Assembly: GCA_035939575.1 (NCBI GenBank)
Contig: DASZFS010000394.1
Location: forward strand, 1 to 14,878
DNA length: 14,878 bases
Reading direction: 5' to 3'
Source: DATKHR01 sp035939575
GTDB lineage: Bacteria > Acidobacteriota > Vicinamibacteria > Vicinamibacterales > CAVVIG01
Positions within the stretch are counted from its first letter, which is position 1; every line of letters starts with the position of its first letter. The translations under genes and the position numbers were made by a program. Positions 6,607 to 13,817 of this stretch are shown piece by piece. A model generated the notes under the pieces. That model was not told the origin of the DNA and ran no database searches. It saw only the letters and a program-made list of their open reading frames with translations.

Positions 6607-8133
6607 TCAGGCCAGCGACACGAGACCCAGTTCGGTCTCCGTCTGGCGCTCGACGACCGCGATCGCTCGCGCCAGTGCCTGTGCGGCGAGCACCGCGCGC
6701 TCGGCGGGCTGTGCGGTGTAGCAGATCCGCAGCTCGTGAGCGCCGCCGCGATCGACGTAGAACGCCTCGCCGGGCACGAAGACGACGCGATCGCGAAACG
6801 CCTCCCGCTGCACGTCCCGCGCGCGCGTCTGCGGCGCCAGACGGCACCAGAGATACAGACCGCCTTCGGGCACGCCGAATCGCAGCTTGTCGGGGGCGAC
6901 GTGCTGGCGCAGCGCCTTGACCATCGCGTCGCGGCGGCGGCGATGCTCGCCGCGCAGTTGACCGATATGCCGATCGAACGCGCCGGTCTCGATGAGCTCC
7001 GACACCGCCAGCTGCGCGAGATTCTGCGTGTGCGGATCCACGCGCTGCTTGATCAGCGCCAGCTGTTCGACGATGGCGGGCACCGCCGAAATCCATCCAA
7101 GGCGCAAGCCGGGCGCGAGCATCTTGGCGAAGCTGTTCAGGTGGATGACGACGGTATTCAGCTCGTCGAGCTCGTAGAGCGACGGCGGCGGCGGCGCGCT
7201 CAGCGTCAGCTCTCGATACGTGTCGTCCTCGATGATCGGGACGCGGTACCGCTCGGCCAGCTCGATGAGCTCGCGGCGCGCGCGGATCGGCAGTGTGATG
7301 CCCGTCGGATTCTGATGGGTCGGGTTGAGGTACAGCAGCTTTGGCCGATAGCGCAGCATCAGCTCCTCGAGCTCATCGAGGTCGGCTCGCTGGAGGTCCC
7401 ATCCTGCCAGCCGCGCTCCCGCGCTGCGGAAGCTGCTGATCGCGCCCAGGTAGCCCGGACGGTCGATGATCACCGTATCGCCGGGATCCACGAGGCACCG
7501 CGCGAGCAGGTCCAGGCCCTGCTGCGCGCCGGCGATGACCAGGATGTTCTCCGGCGAGCCGCCGAATCGCTCCGCGAGCGTCGCGCGGAAGCGCGGTTGA
7601 CCCTCTGTGGGCCCCAGCTTCAACGCGACCGACGCGTCGCGGGACAGGATGGCGTCGATCGCGCGCCGCAGCGCGTCGGTCGGGAAGCATTCGAGCGCCG
7701 GGGTGCCGGCGGCGAACGAAGTCAGCCCGGGGTCAGCCGCGTGCGCCACCAGATCGCGCACGGTGGCATCGTCGGACTGCAGCGCGGCAGCCGAGACCTT
7801 GCCGCGCCAGGAGAAGGGTGCGCTGCCGGGATCGGGACGCGCACAGATGAAGGTGCCGCGCCCGACGTACGCGCGGACGAGTCCTCTCGCTTCGAGCTCG
7901 CGATAGGCCGCCACAACCGTCGCGCGGCTGACGCGCAGCGTGCGGGCAAGGTCACGCTCCGGCGGCAGCCGGAACCCGGCGGGCAGCTCGTGGCGCGTGA
8001 CGCCGCGATCGATGAGCTCCACGAGGCGCCGGTAGAACGGTCGGCTGCGCGGCACCGCCGCCGGATCCACCTTGAGCGCGCGAAACAGTCCAATGACGGA
8101 TTGGTTCTGTTGTGGGGCGGCTGTCCTTCGCAT
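6607..8133 (-). CDS. MocR-type transcriptional regulator (GntR HTH plus aminotransferase domain)
   Basis: A 508-residue two-domain regulator. Residues about 30-100 form a GntR-type winged helix: FYRRLVELIDRG, then LPPERDLARTLRVSRATVVAAYRELEARGLV and the wing YVGRGTFI. Residues about 130-495 form a fold-type I PLP aminotransferase domain with the VIDRPGY-type segment (IIDRPGYLGAI), NPTHQNPTG, the PLP Asp region IIEDDTYREL, and the Schiff-base Lys K337 in NSFAKMLAPGLRLGW. MocR proteins sense PLP or amino compounds and usually control a divergent metabolic gene. Here the divergent neighbour is ilvE, with only 35 bp between the start codons, so this is probably its regulator. It may also control itself through the palindrome touching its start codon. 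No Shine-Dalgarno is visible before the ATG, so the message may be nearly leaderless. An aminotransferase role without DNA binding is unlikely because the HTH is intact. The ligand cannot be predicted. Confidence 0.92.
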   Translation of the reverse strand: MRRTAAPQQNQSVIGLFRALKVDPAAVPRSRPFYRRLVELIDRGVTRHELPAGFRLPPERDLARTLRVSRATVVAAYRELEARGLVRAYVGRGTFICARPDPGSAPFSWRGKVSAAALQSDDATVRDLVAHAADPGLTSFAAGTPALECFPTDALRRAIDAILSRDASVALKLGPTEGQPRFRATLAERFGGSPENILVIAGAQQGLDLLARCLVDPGDTVIIDRPGYLGAISSFRSAGARLAGWDLQRADLDELEELMLRYRPKLLYLNPTHQNPTGITLPIRARRELIELAERYRVPIIEDDTYRELTLSAPPPPSLYELDELNTVVIHLNSFAKMLAPGLRLGWISAVPAIVEQLALIKQRVDPHTQNLAQLAVSELIETGAFDRHIGQLRGEHRRRRDAMVKALRQHVAPDKLRFGVPEGGLYLWCRLAPQTRARDVQREAFRDRVVFVPGEAFYVDRGGAHELRICYTAQPAERAVLAAQALARAIAVVERQTETELGLVSLA

Positions 8134-8136
8134 AAT
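8110..8136 (+). promoter_or_regulatory. Possible sigma-70-like promoter for ilvE
   Basis: CATAAT at 8131-8136 differs from the -10 consensus at one base. TTGTGG at 8110-8115 is a partial -35 with a short 15-bp spacer. Transcription would start near 8143, inside or beside the palindrome, giving a leader of about 26 nt that contains the ilvE RBS (AAGGA at 8155-8159). The -35 lies inside the MocR coding region. The -10 is the more convincing part; the whole is a weak call. Confidence 0.35.
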
Positions 8137-8145
8137 GGGCCCATT
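8134..8145. promoter_or_regulatory. Candidate operator: perfect 12-bp palindrome in the MocR/ilvE divergent gap
   Basis: AATGGGCCCATT reads the same on both strands and touches the MocR start codon. It lies between the MocR start and the ilvE RBS and overlaps the 3' end of a candidate -10 box for ilvE (CATAAT, 8131-8136). The position fits an operator through which MocR could control both genes. A 12-bp perfect palindrome in 35 bp is unlikely by chance, but the binding role is inferred. Confidence 0.5.
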
Positions 8146-8168
8146 CTACGCGGAAAGGAACCAGTCCT

Positions 8169-9116
8169 ATGAGCGCGATCGTCTATGCGGCAGGCCGATT
8201 CGGACCATCTGAGAGCGCGGCGGTGAGTGTCTTTGACCACGGGCTCCTGTACGGCGACGGCATCTTCGAGGGTATCCGGGCGTACAACGGGCGGGTCTTC
8301 AAGCTCGAACGACACGTCGAGCGGCTGTTCGATTCCGCCAAGGCCATCCGGCTGGACATCCCGATGTCGCGCGACGAGATGGCGGAGCTCGTGCTGGAGG
8401 CGTGCCGGCGCAACGAGATCGTTGACGGCTACATCCGACTCGTGGTGACGAGAGGCGCGGGCGACCTCGGCATCGACCCGCGGTCCTGCCCGCGTGCGGA
8501 CGTCATCATCATCGCCAAACCGGTCGAGGCGCTGTACGGACACGCGCGCCGGCGGGGCGCGACGCTTGTCACGTCGACATTTCGCCGCCACGCGCCGGAC
8601 GTGCTGAGCCCCTCGATCAAGTCGTTGAACTATCTGAACAACATCCTCGCGCGGATCGAGGCCAACGACCGGGGCGCCGACGAGGCGCTCATGCTCGACC
8701 AGAACGGCTTCGTATCCGAGGCGACGGTGGACAACATTTTCATCGTCGTCGACCGGACGCTGATGACGCCGCCGACCGCGACGAACCTGAAGGGCATCAC
8801 GCGGGAGACGGTCCTCGATCTGGCGGCGGATCTCGGTATCCGCACCGAGGAGCGGCCGTTCACGCTGTTCGACGTGTGGACCGCCCGCGAAGCCTTCATG
8901 TGCGGCACGATGGCGGAGATCGTCCCGGTTGCGTCCGTGGATGGCCGGACGATCGGCGCCTCCGCGCCGGTTTCCGAGGAGCTGCCCGGTCGCTCTGGCC
9001 CCCTGGGGGCAATGACTTCGCGGATTGCGGACGCATACGACCGTGCAGTACGGTCCAGCGGCACGCCGATCCATCGCCCCGCTCCTGCCGGCGTGGAAAA
9101 GTTGCTAGGAGTCTGA
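8169..9116 (+). CDS. ilvE: Branched-chain amino-acid aminotransferase (class IV PLP)
   Basis: A 315-residue cytosolic enzyme that transfers the amino group between glutamate and the branched-chain 2-oxo acids, the last step of valine, leucine and isoleucine synthesis and the first of their breakdown. Class IV marks are in order: FDHGLLYGDGIFEGIRAYNG (about 22-41), the VTRGAGDLGIDP segment, catalytic Lys K151 in SIKSLNYLNN, E184 in SEATVDNIF, and the phosphate-binding LKGITRETV segment followed by the late CGTMAEIVPV loop. The FEGIR and LNYLNN motifs favour IlvE over D-alanine aminotransferase or aminodeoxychorismate lyase. ATG 8169 has AAGGA 9 nt upstream. It is divergent from the MocR regulator and 17 bp upstream of a methyltransferase in the same direction. 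About a dozen residues (PAPAGVEKLLGV) extend past the usual end. Regulation by MocR is likely from the shared 35-bp gap. Confidence 0.92.
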   Translation: MSAIVYAAGRFGPSESAAVSVFDHGLLYGDGIFEGIRAYNGRVFKLERHVERLFDSAKAIRLDIPMSRDEMAELVLEACRRNEIVDGYIRLVVTRGAGDLGIDPRSCPRADVIIIAKPVEALYGHARRRGATLVTSTFRRHAPDVLSPSIKSLNYLNNILARIEANDRGADEALMLDQNGFVSEATVDNIFIVVDRTLMTPPTATNLKGITRETVLDLAADLGIRTEERPFTLFDVWTAREAFMCGTMAEIVPVASVDGRTIGASAPVSEELPGRSGPLGAMTSRIADAYDRAVRSSGTPIHRPAPAGVEKLLGV

Positions 9117-9133
9117 CGCCGTACAATGTAGGG

Positions 9134-9754
9134 GTGCCTGGAATCGAGGACTGGTCGTCCCTGGCGCGGTCGGCCGATGCCGACGAGCTGCGCGATCACA
9201 TCCTGACGGGATTCAAGAGCGGCAAGCCGTTCACGCCCTATACGCCGACACTCGAGCTCCCCGCCGGCATCGGGGACGCGTTGGACTTCGGCTGTGGCGT
9301 GGGGCGCAATTTTTCCTACCTGAAGACCGTGGCGCGGCGCGTCACGGGCTTCGATCTGCCACCGATGGTCGCGCGATGCCGGGCGTTGGCCACCGAGCAG
9401 GTCGATCGGCTCGCGGACGACTGGCGGTTGCTCCGGGCGGAGCGGTTCGATCTGATTTTCGCGTCGCTCGTGCTGCAGCACGTCGATACGGACGCGTGCC
9501 GCGGCTACCTCGCGGACTTCGCGCGCATGGCGCCGGTTGTGTACCTGTTGACGCGCACCGACAGCGACTTCGGTGTCAACGTTCTGGATCTCGTCGCCGA
9601 CAGCGGCGCCTTCGACGTGGGCGCATGCATCCACGTCGATCACAATCCCGACAATCATCAGCTGAGGGTGCTGGGCCGCGCCACGTTCGACGAGGCCCGC
9701 ACGTGGCGCACTTCGGCGCATTACGAGACGTTGCTGACTCCGCGGTCGGCCTGA
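9134..9754 (+). CDS. Class I SAM-dependent methyltransferase
   Basis: A 206-residue soluble methyltransferase. SAM motif I is ALDFGCGVGRNFSYL (about residues 49-63), motif II ends in VTGFDLPPMV, and the motif IV-like strand is FDLIFASLVLQHVD (about 112-125). This is a Methyltransf_25/11-type Rossmann core with a short C-terminal part. The frame is open far upstream, but the upstream part is a shadow of ilvE; GTG 9134 (Val-Pro-Gly-Ile-Glu-Asp-Trp) is the first sensible start, 17 bp after the ilvE stop, which makes an operon with ilvE likely. No strong RBS is seen; TAGGAG at 9106-9111 is too far away. The last 34 bp overlap the tail of a convergent methyltransferase gene. Substrate unknown. It is not a clear ubiquinone, tRNA or rRNA enzyme by motif. 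Confidence 0.82.
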   Translation: MPGIEDWSSLARSADADELRDHILTGFKSGKPFTPYTPTLELPAGIGDALDFGCGVGRNFSYLKTVARRVTGFDLPPMVARCRALATEQVDRLADDWRLLRAERFDLIFASLVLQHVDTDACRGYLADFARMAPVVYLLTRTDSDFGVNVLDLVADSGAFDVGACIHVDHNPDNHQLRVLGRATFDEARTWRTSAHYETLLTPRSA

Positions 9755-10509
9755 AAGTCGCCCGGTGACTGCGGCGCCTTCCACGCGTGGAACACCGCGC
9801 GGTCCTGGCGGAACGCGAGGTCGAGCCGATTCTTGCCCCTCCACCAGTGAGCCAGCGCGCGCAGCGCCCGGTAGGGCGCGGCGGGAGGATGCGTGACGGT
9901 TCGGACATCCGGAAACGCCGCGCTCCTCAGCATGCCGTGCACGGCAGGGACATTGGGGCCCCACCAGTTGGTGGGATCGCCATTCAGCTCGCGGCCTGGA
10001 TAGAAGGCCGCCGCCGGCCGGCCGAATCCAACCATGTCCACGACGGTCTCGAGAACGAGGAGGCGTCGGCTGACGGAGGCCACTCGCTCCAGCGCGAGCA
10101 ACGGATTCGGCAAGTGGTACAGAACACCCAGGAGCAGGACGACGTCGAATGTCCCCACCCGCTCAGGTGACAGGTCCATCACGTCGATGTCGAGGTCCTC
10201 GACGCGGGAGTTGAGCGCGGCTCGGGCCAGCTGAAATCCCGCCTTTGTGCCCCACCCGTTTCCGTACCACGAGTAGTAGTCGGTGGCGAGCACACGCGAT
10301 GCGCCGCGTCGCTCGGCCTCAAAGGAGAAGAACCCGTCCCAGGCGCCGATGTCGAGAACGGTCTGACCGTCGAGTGACGCGGGAAGCGCCAGGCGCGCAA
10401 GCCTCGCCGGCGATTCATCAACTCCATGGGTCACGACGCCCTGGCCGAGATCGATCGTGTGGTACCAGCGGACCGATGCGGCCTTCGATCTCAGTTCATC
10501 GGGAAGCAT
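9721..10509 (-). CDS. CmoB-like (DUF1698) SAM-dependent methyltransferase
   Basis: A 262-residue soluble protein with a class I fold. The N terminus (RWYHTIDLGQGVVTHGVDES) is typical of the CmoB/DUF1698-like group, which begins with W-x-H-x-I-x-L-G-x-G-V-x-T. Motif I is VLDIGAWDGFFSFEAERRGA (about 51-70), followed by LATDYYSW, the post-core strand FDVVLLLGVLYHLPNPLLAL (about 121-140) and NWWGPN (with the W-x-P/N context of the group). True CmoB uses carboxy-SAM to modify wobble uridine of tRNA and is about 320 residues; this shorter relative more likely methylates a small molecule or glycan, so cmoB is not assigned. The ATG at 10509 is preceded by GAGGA about 10 nt upstream. It is divergent from the PAP2 gene and overlaps the preceding methyltransferase tail to tail. 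Confidence 0.85.
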   Translation of the reverse strand: MLPDELRSKAASVRWYHTIDLGQGVVTHGVDESPARLARLALPASLDGQTVLDIGAWDGFFSFEAERRGASRVLATDYYSWYGNGWGTKAGFQLARAALNSRVEDLDIDVMDLSPERVGTFDVVLLLGVLYHLPNPLLALERVASVSRRLLVLETVVDMVGFGRPAAAFYPGRELNGDPTNWWGPNVPAVHGMLRSAAFPDVRTVTHPPAAPYRALRALAHWWRGKNRLDLAFRQDRAVFHAWKAPQSPGDFQADRGVSNVS

Positions 10510-10671
10510 CTCGGAGCGTCCTCATCCGCGGGGCCATTCGCGCCCCCACAGGATACAGGCGCGGGACGGAAACGGTTCCCGGGGCAAGAGGCTGCAGCGG
10601 GGGCGCGGTCCGGCCGATAGCCAGGTCACACCCATCAGACTGCTCGAAAGGCTGCTGCTGGGCGATAGTTG
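10510..10671. other. Divergent intergenic region, promoters expected
   Basis: This 162-bp gap separates the starts of the CmoB-like gene (minus) and the PAP2 gene (plus) and must hold promoters for both. On the minus strand TATCCT (10550-10555) could be a -10 box about 40 nt before the ATG, but no convincing -35 accompanies it. For PAP2 there is no clear promoter and only a weak RBS. No small ORF with a good RBS was found. Confidence 0.4.
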
Positions 10672-11385
10672 ATGAACCGATTCGACCACTCGATCATCTC
10701 ATTCCTCAACCAGTTCGTGGGGCGGTGGCCCCTCTTCGACAAGGCCCTGGTGTTTGCCGCCTCCAGCGACTTCATCAGAGGCGGCTTCTTGTCGGCCCTC
10801 CTGTGGGCAGCCTGGTTCAGGACGGACGGCGAGGCCGGCGACAAGCCCAGGATGCGCATCGCGGCGACGCTCGTCGCCTCCGTGATCGCGATCGTCATCG
10901 CACGAGTCGTCGCGCTGATGGTGGGATTTCGGGTGCGGCCGATTGCCGACCCCACCAACGGCTTGCACTTTCCACCGGCCGCGATGCGGTGGGAAGGATG
11001 GAGCGCCTTTCCGAGCGACCATGCCATCCTCTTCTTCGCGCTGGCGGCGTGTCTCTTCTCGATCTCCTCGCTGCTTGGCTGGCTGGCCTTCTGCCACGCC
11101 CTATTCGTGGTGTGTCTCCCCCGCGTGTACCTTGGCATCCATCATCCGACGGACATCCTTGCCGGGGCGGCGTGGGGCGCCGCGGTCGCGTGCTGGTCGG
11201 GCGGCGGCGTGCCGATGCGGCTGGTGGGCGCACGCGCGGTCCGGTGGATGCACGCCCATCCCGCGTCGTTCTACGCGGCCTTCTTCCTGTTTACGTACGA
11301 GCTCACGGTTGTGTTCTGGGACGTGCTGTTCCTGAGCAAGATCCTCGTCCATGTCCTGGCGAGAGCCGCGCACGCGTCGCGCTAA
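10672..11385 (+). CDS. PAP2-superfamily membrane phosphatase
   Basis: A 237-residue integral membrane protein with about six helices. The acid-phosphatase signature is present in order: FRVRPI (motif 1), AFPSDHA with the catalytic His in a PSDH variant of PSGH (motif 2), and CLPRVYLGIHHPTDILAG with the second His and the Arg and Asp (motif 3). Such enzymes remove phosphate from lipid substrates such as undecaprenyl diphosphate or phosphatidic/phosphatidylglycerol phosphate on the outer face of the inner membrane. The Lys usually found seven residues before the RP of motif 1 is absent, as in some other PSDH-type members. The substrate is therefore not assigned. ATG 10672 is preferred over the adjacent TTG at 10669. 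The gene ends 12 bp from the convergent rhodanese gene. Confidence 0.88.
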   Translation: MNRFDHSIISFLNQFVGRWPLFDKALVFAASSDFIRGGFLSALLWAAWFRTDGEAGDKPRMRIAATLVASVIAIVIARVVALMVGFRVRPIADPTNGLHFPPAAMRWEGWSAFPSDHAILFFALAACLFSISSLLGWLAFCHALFVVCLPRVYLGIHHPTDILAGAAWGAAVACWSGGGVPMRLVGARAVRWMHAHPASFYAAFFLFTYELTVVFWDVLFLSKILVHVLARAAHASR

Positions 11386-11386
11386 C

Positions 11387-11407
11387 CGTCGGGCGGATTA
11401 CCTGACG
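11387..11407. terminator. Possible bidirectional hairpin between convergent PAP2 and rhodanese genes
   Basis: CGTCGGG, a 7-nt loop, then CCTGACG gives a 7-bp stem when one G-U pair is allowed. It spans the 12-bp gap and the minus-strand stop codon. No T tract follows on either strand, so it is only a candidate terminator or transcript end stabiliser. Confidence 0.35.
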
Positions 11408-12270
11408 ATTGGGTTCGCTTTGTCCCGCTGCCAATCCTCGAACGAGCCGACATAGACACGCGCCGGCAATCCGGCAGCCAGCGCAGCCCAGTACATGAGG
11501 CTCGCGCGCATGCCGACCGCGCAGTAGGTCACCACCTCCTGGCCCGGCTTGACACCAGCCCGGGTAAAGACCGCGCGCAGTTCGTCCGGTGATTTGAACT
11601 TGCGCGTCCGCTGGTCCGCGAAGAGGTCCTGCCACAGAATCAGCGTCGCGCCGGGCAGATGCCCGCCGTTCCATTCGTCGGTGGTCCTCACATCGAGCAC
11701 CCGGACATCGGGCGACTGCAAGTGACCCCGCACCCACGAGGCGTCGACGGCGACGTCAGATGCGGCGCGAACGGTGAGAACGCCGCCGGCGGCTGGGGTC
11801 ACAGGAGTCGCGGACACCGCATGGCCCTCCGAGCGCCACAGTTCGAGGTTGCCGTCGAGCAGTGCCACATCCGCAGCATGTCCGAGGGAGGCGATGGCCA
11901 TATACACCCAGCCGACGACCATGGGGCTGTCGCCATAGAGAACGATACGAACCCCGTCCGCTGCCCCCGCTTTCTCCAGGACGGGGGCCAGCGCCTGGCC
12001 GCCGAGGAGATGATGATTCGGGCCGAGCGTCTCCATGTGTTCGAGCCGACGTGCACCGGGGATGTGGGCCCGGTCATACGCCTCACGGTCGCCGGCAAAA
12101 ACAACTCGAACCTTGGGATCGGTGAGATGGTCCTGGAGCCAGTCAGCAGACACCAGCGATTGGCTGGCGGCAGGCTGCGCCTGGCTCGTACGTGGCGAGA
12201 TCACGAGCAGCGCGGCCAGCGCCGCGACGATCCACGAGCCACGCACGCGGGTGACGTTGGTGTAATACAT
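11398..12270 (-). CDS. Exported tandem-rhodanese sulfurtransferase
   Basis: A 290-residue protein with a signal peptide: basic VTRVR, hydrophobic WIVAALAALLVI, and a probable cleavage after TSQA (about residue 31). It therefore acts in the periplasm. Two rhodanese domains follow. The first (about 38-155) has the VSADWLQDHL start and HIPGA motif, but its active-site loop reads YGDS without Cys, the inactive structural domain usual in thiosulfate sulfurtransferases. The second (about 170-285) has VRVLDVRTTDEW, GHLPGA and the active loop with C250 in TYCAVGMRAS. The enzyme is expected to move sulfane sulfur from thiosulfate or another donor to cyanide or thiol acceptors; the CAVGMR loop does not settle the donor. 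It lies 89 bp downstream of the decarboxylase gene on the same strand. AGGGG lies very close to the ATG. It may be transcribed separately. Confidence 0.88.
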   Translation of the reverse strand: MYYTNVTRVRGSWIVAALAALLVISPRTSQAQPAASQSLVSADWLQDHLTDPKVRVVFAGDREAYDRAHIPGARRLEHMETLGPNHHLLGGQALAPVLEKAGAADGVRIVLYGDSPMVVGWVYMAIASLGHAADVALLDGNLELWRSEGHAVSATPVTPAAGGVLTVRAASDVAVDASWVRGHLQSPDVRVLDVRTTDEWNGGHLPGATLILWQDLFADQRTRKFKSPDELRAVFTRAGVKPGQEVVTYCAVGMRASLMYWAALAAGLPARVYVGSFEDWQRDKANPIVR

Positions 12271-12359
12271 ATCCCCTGTAGACGCTCGTCAGGAGTGATT
12301 CGTTCCGCCCAAGACTTGGTCGATCTGTTCGCTTTCGGGATTCACCGCTTTTCTGAGGA

Positions 12360-13775
12360 TCAGTCCTCTCCTCGTCGCCGCTCCGTCGCCTGCCGATAGC
12401 AGGTCAGGATCGCCTCCGCCGATCGGTCCACGTCCGCTTCGGTCGTGGACCAGTTCGATATCGAGATCCGCATGGCCTGCTTGCCCTGCCACACCGCGCC
12501 GCCAGCCCAACATGTGCCCTCGGCCTGAACTCTTGCAATCACCTCACGCGTGATCTCGACCGTGTTCCGGCCACCTGGGTCGGTAAACTGAACCAGGACC
12601 TGGTTCAGCGCGACCTGGTTGAGGAGCACGACCCCGGCGGTGCCCGAGAGCCGGTTCGCCATACGAGCGGCCAGCTCACAATTGTGCCGGATTCCGTCGG
12701 CGATACCGTTGCGCCCGAGCGCGCGCACCAGCGCATAGATCGGAACGGCCCGCGCCCGCCGCGACGATTCGGGAACCCAATCCATCCCGGCGCGCTCTTC
12801 GTCGGCGCCGCGCTGCAGATACGACGCGTGGAGACTCATCGCGGCTCGTTGCGGCGCGGGGTCGGCCACAATCGCCAGACCGGAGTCGTACGGCACGTTG
12901 AGCCACTTGTGCGCATCCGTGGCCCAGGAATGGGCTCGTTCGACGCCCCTCACCTGCTCGCGCAGCTCGGGGACCGCGGCCGCCCACAGCCCGAACGCTC
13001 CGTCGACATGGACCCACGCGCCGCGATCGTTGGCAATGGTCACGATCTCGTCGATGGGGTCGCTTGCACCTGTGGCCACGTTTCCCACCTGGGCGCAGAC
13101 GATTGTCGGTCCATTCCAGTCTTGCAGTCGCGCGCGAAGGCCCTCGACGGTCATCCGGCCCTGTTCGTCCACTGGCACCCGTTCGAGCTCGTCTGCGCCG
13201 AACCCGAGAAGTCGGAGCGCACCGACCGCCGACGTATGGACCTCGTCGCCGACGAACACGCGCACGCTCGGTGCGCGCTGAAAGCCCTGGGCTTCGACGT
13301 TCCAGCCAACCCGGCGCAGGACTTGGTGACGTGCGGCAGCCAGACAGGTGAAGTTCGCCATGTGACACCCGGTCACGAATCCGACGCCAGACGTTGACGG
13401 CAAGTGGAGCAGCTCGAGGATCCATCCGGCGACGATTTCCTCGATCACCGAAATGGCTGGCGACTGCGCGTAGAGACCGGCGTTCTGGTCCCACGCGCTC
13501 AGGAGCCACTCCGCTGCCACCGTGAGCGGCTCGGCGCCGCCGGTCACGAACCCGAAATAGCGAGGGCCGGCCGACGCGACAATGCCCGGATCCGCGTTCT
13601 TTGCGAGATCGTCGATCACGACCAACGGATCGCTTGGCTCGATCGGCAACGGCCCGCCGAGCGACTCCAGCAGCGCGCGCCGCGTCGCGGTGCCGCCGAC
13701 GTGTCGAGCGGCCACGTGATGCAGAAACTGCGACGCCAGGCCATGTCCCGCGGACAATACGTCTGAATGGGGCAT
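12360..13775 (-). CDS. Group II PLP-dependent amino-acid decarboxylase family protein
   Basis: A 471-residue fold-type I enzyme of the aromatic-amino-acid/glutamate decarboxylase family (PF00282). Marks in order: RYFGFVTGGAEPLTVAAEWL near the N terminus, the GFVTGCHMANF segment, FVGDEVHTSAVGALRLLGFG with the His expected to stack on PLP, WVHVDGAFGLWAA with the PLP Asp, and Schiff-base Lys K290 in SWATDAHKWLNVPYDSG. The family removes CO2 from amino acids to give amines. The HVDGAFG form belongs to a subgroup often left without a known substrate, so none is claimed. ATG 13775 is chosen because GAAAGG lies 7 nt upstream; the in-frame ATG at 13790 (five residues longer) has no RBS. It lies 42 bp after the racemase gene and probably shares its operon. 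A non-decarboxylating role is possible for this subgroup. Confidence 0.87.
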   Translation of the reverse strand: MPHSDVLSAGHGLASQFLHHVAARHVGGTATRRALLESLGGPLPIEPSDPLVVIDDLAKNADPGIVASAGPRYFGFVTGGAEPLTVAAEWLLSAWDQNAGLYAQSPAISVIEEIVAGWILELLHLPSTSGVGFVTGCHMANFTCLAAARHQVLRRVGWNVEAQGFQRAPSVRVFVGDEVHTSAVGALRLLGFGADELERVPVDEQGRMTVEGLRARLQDWNGPTIVCAQVGNVATGASDPIDEIVTIANDRGAWVHVDGAFGLWAAAVPELREQVRGVERAHSWATDAHKWLNVPYDSGLAIVADPAPQRAAMSLHASYLQRGADEERAGMDWVPESSRRARAVPIYALVRALGRNGIADGIRHNCELAARMANRLSGTAGVVLLNQVALNQVLVQFTDPGGRNTVEITREVIARVQAEGTCWAGGAVWQGKQAMRISISNWSTTEADVDRSAEAILTCYRQATERRRGED

Positions 13776-13782
13776 TCGAGAA

Positions 13783-13788
13783 CCTTTC
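13783..13788 (-). promoter_or_regulatory. Ribosome binding site fixing the decarboxylase start
   Basis: GAAAGG on the minus strand, 7 nt before ATG 13775. It overlaps the alternative upstream ATG at 13790, which itself lacks an RBS, so the shorter protein is preferred. Confidence 0.6.
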
Positions 13789-13817
13789 ATGCGCCGCTGA
13801 CGGTCTTCCCGCGGCGA

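Noticed and set aside
6736..8172. Plus-strand open frame of 478 codons opposite the MocR gene
   Set aside because: The opposite strand encodes an intact HTH-aminotransferase protein; the plus frame has shadow-like composition and no recognisable domain.
8876..9133. N-terminal extension of the methyltransferase frame into ilvE
   Set aside because: The extra residues are Arg/Pro-rich shadow of the ilvE 3' end; the methyltransferase proper begins at GTG 9134 just before its conserved core.
7722..9964. Minus-strand open frames of about 450 codons across ilvE and the methyltransferase
   Set aside because: They run antisense to genes with clear catalytic motifs and show Arg-rich, low-complexity translation.
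10560..10585. Inverted repeat GGAA/TTCC in the divergent gap and a possible ECF-type -35 (GGAAC)
   Set aside because: The arms are only 4 bp and no matching -10 at a suitable distance was found, so it is indistinguishable from chance.
12289..12513. Small minus-strand ORF of 74 codons across the decarboxylase 3' end
   Set aside because: It lies mostly within the decarboxylase coding region in another frame and has no RBS or recognisable motif.
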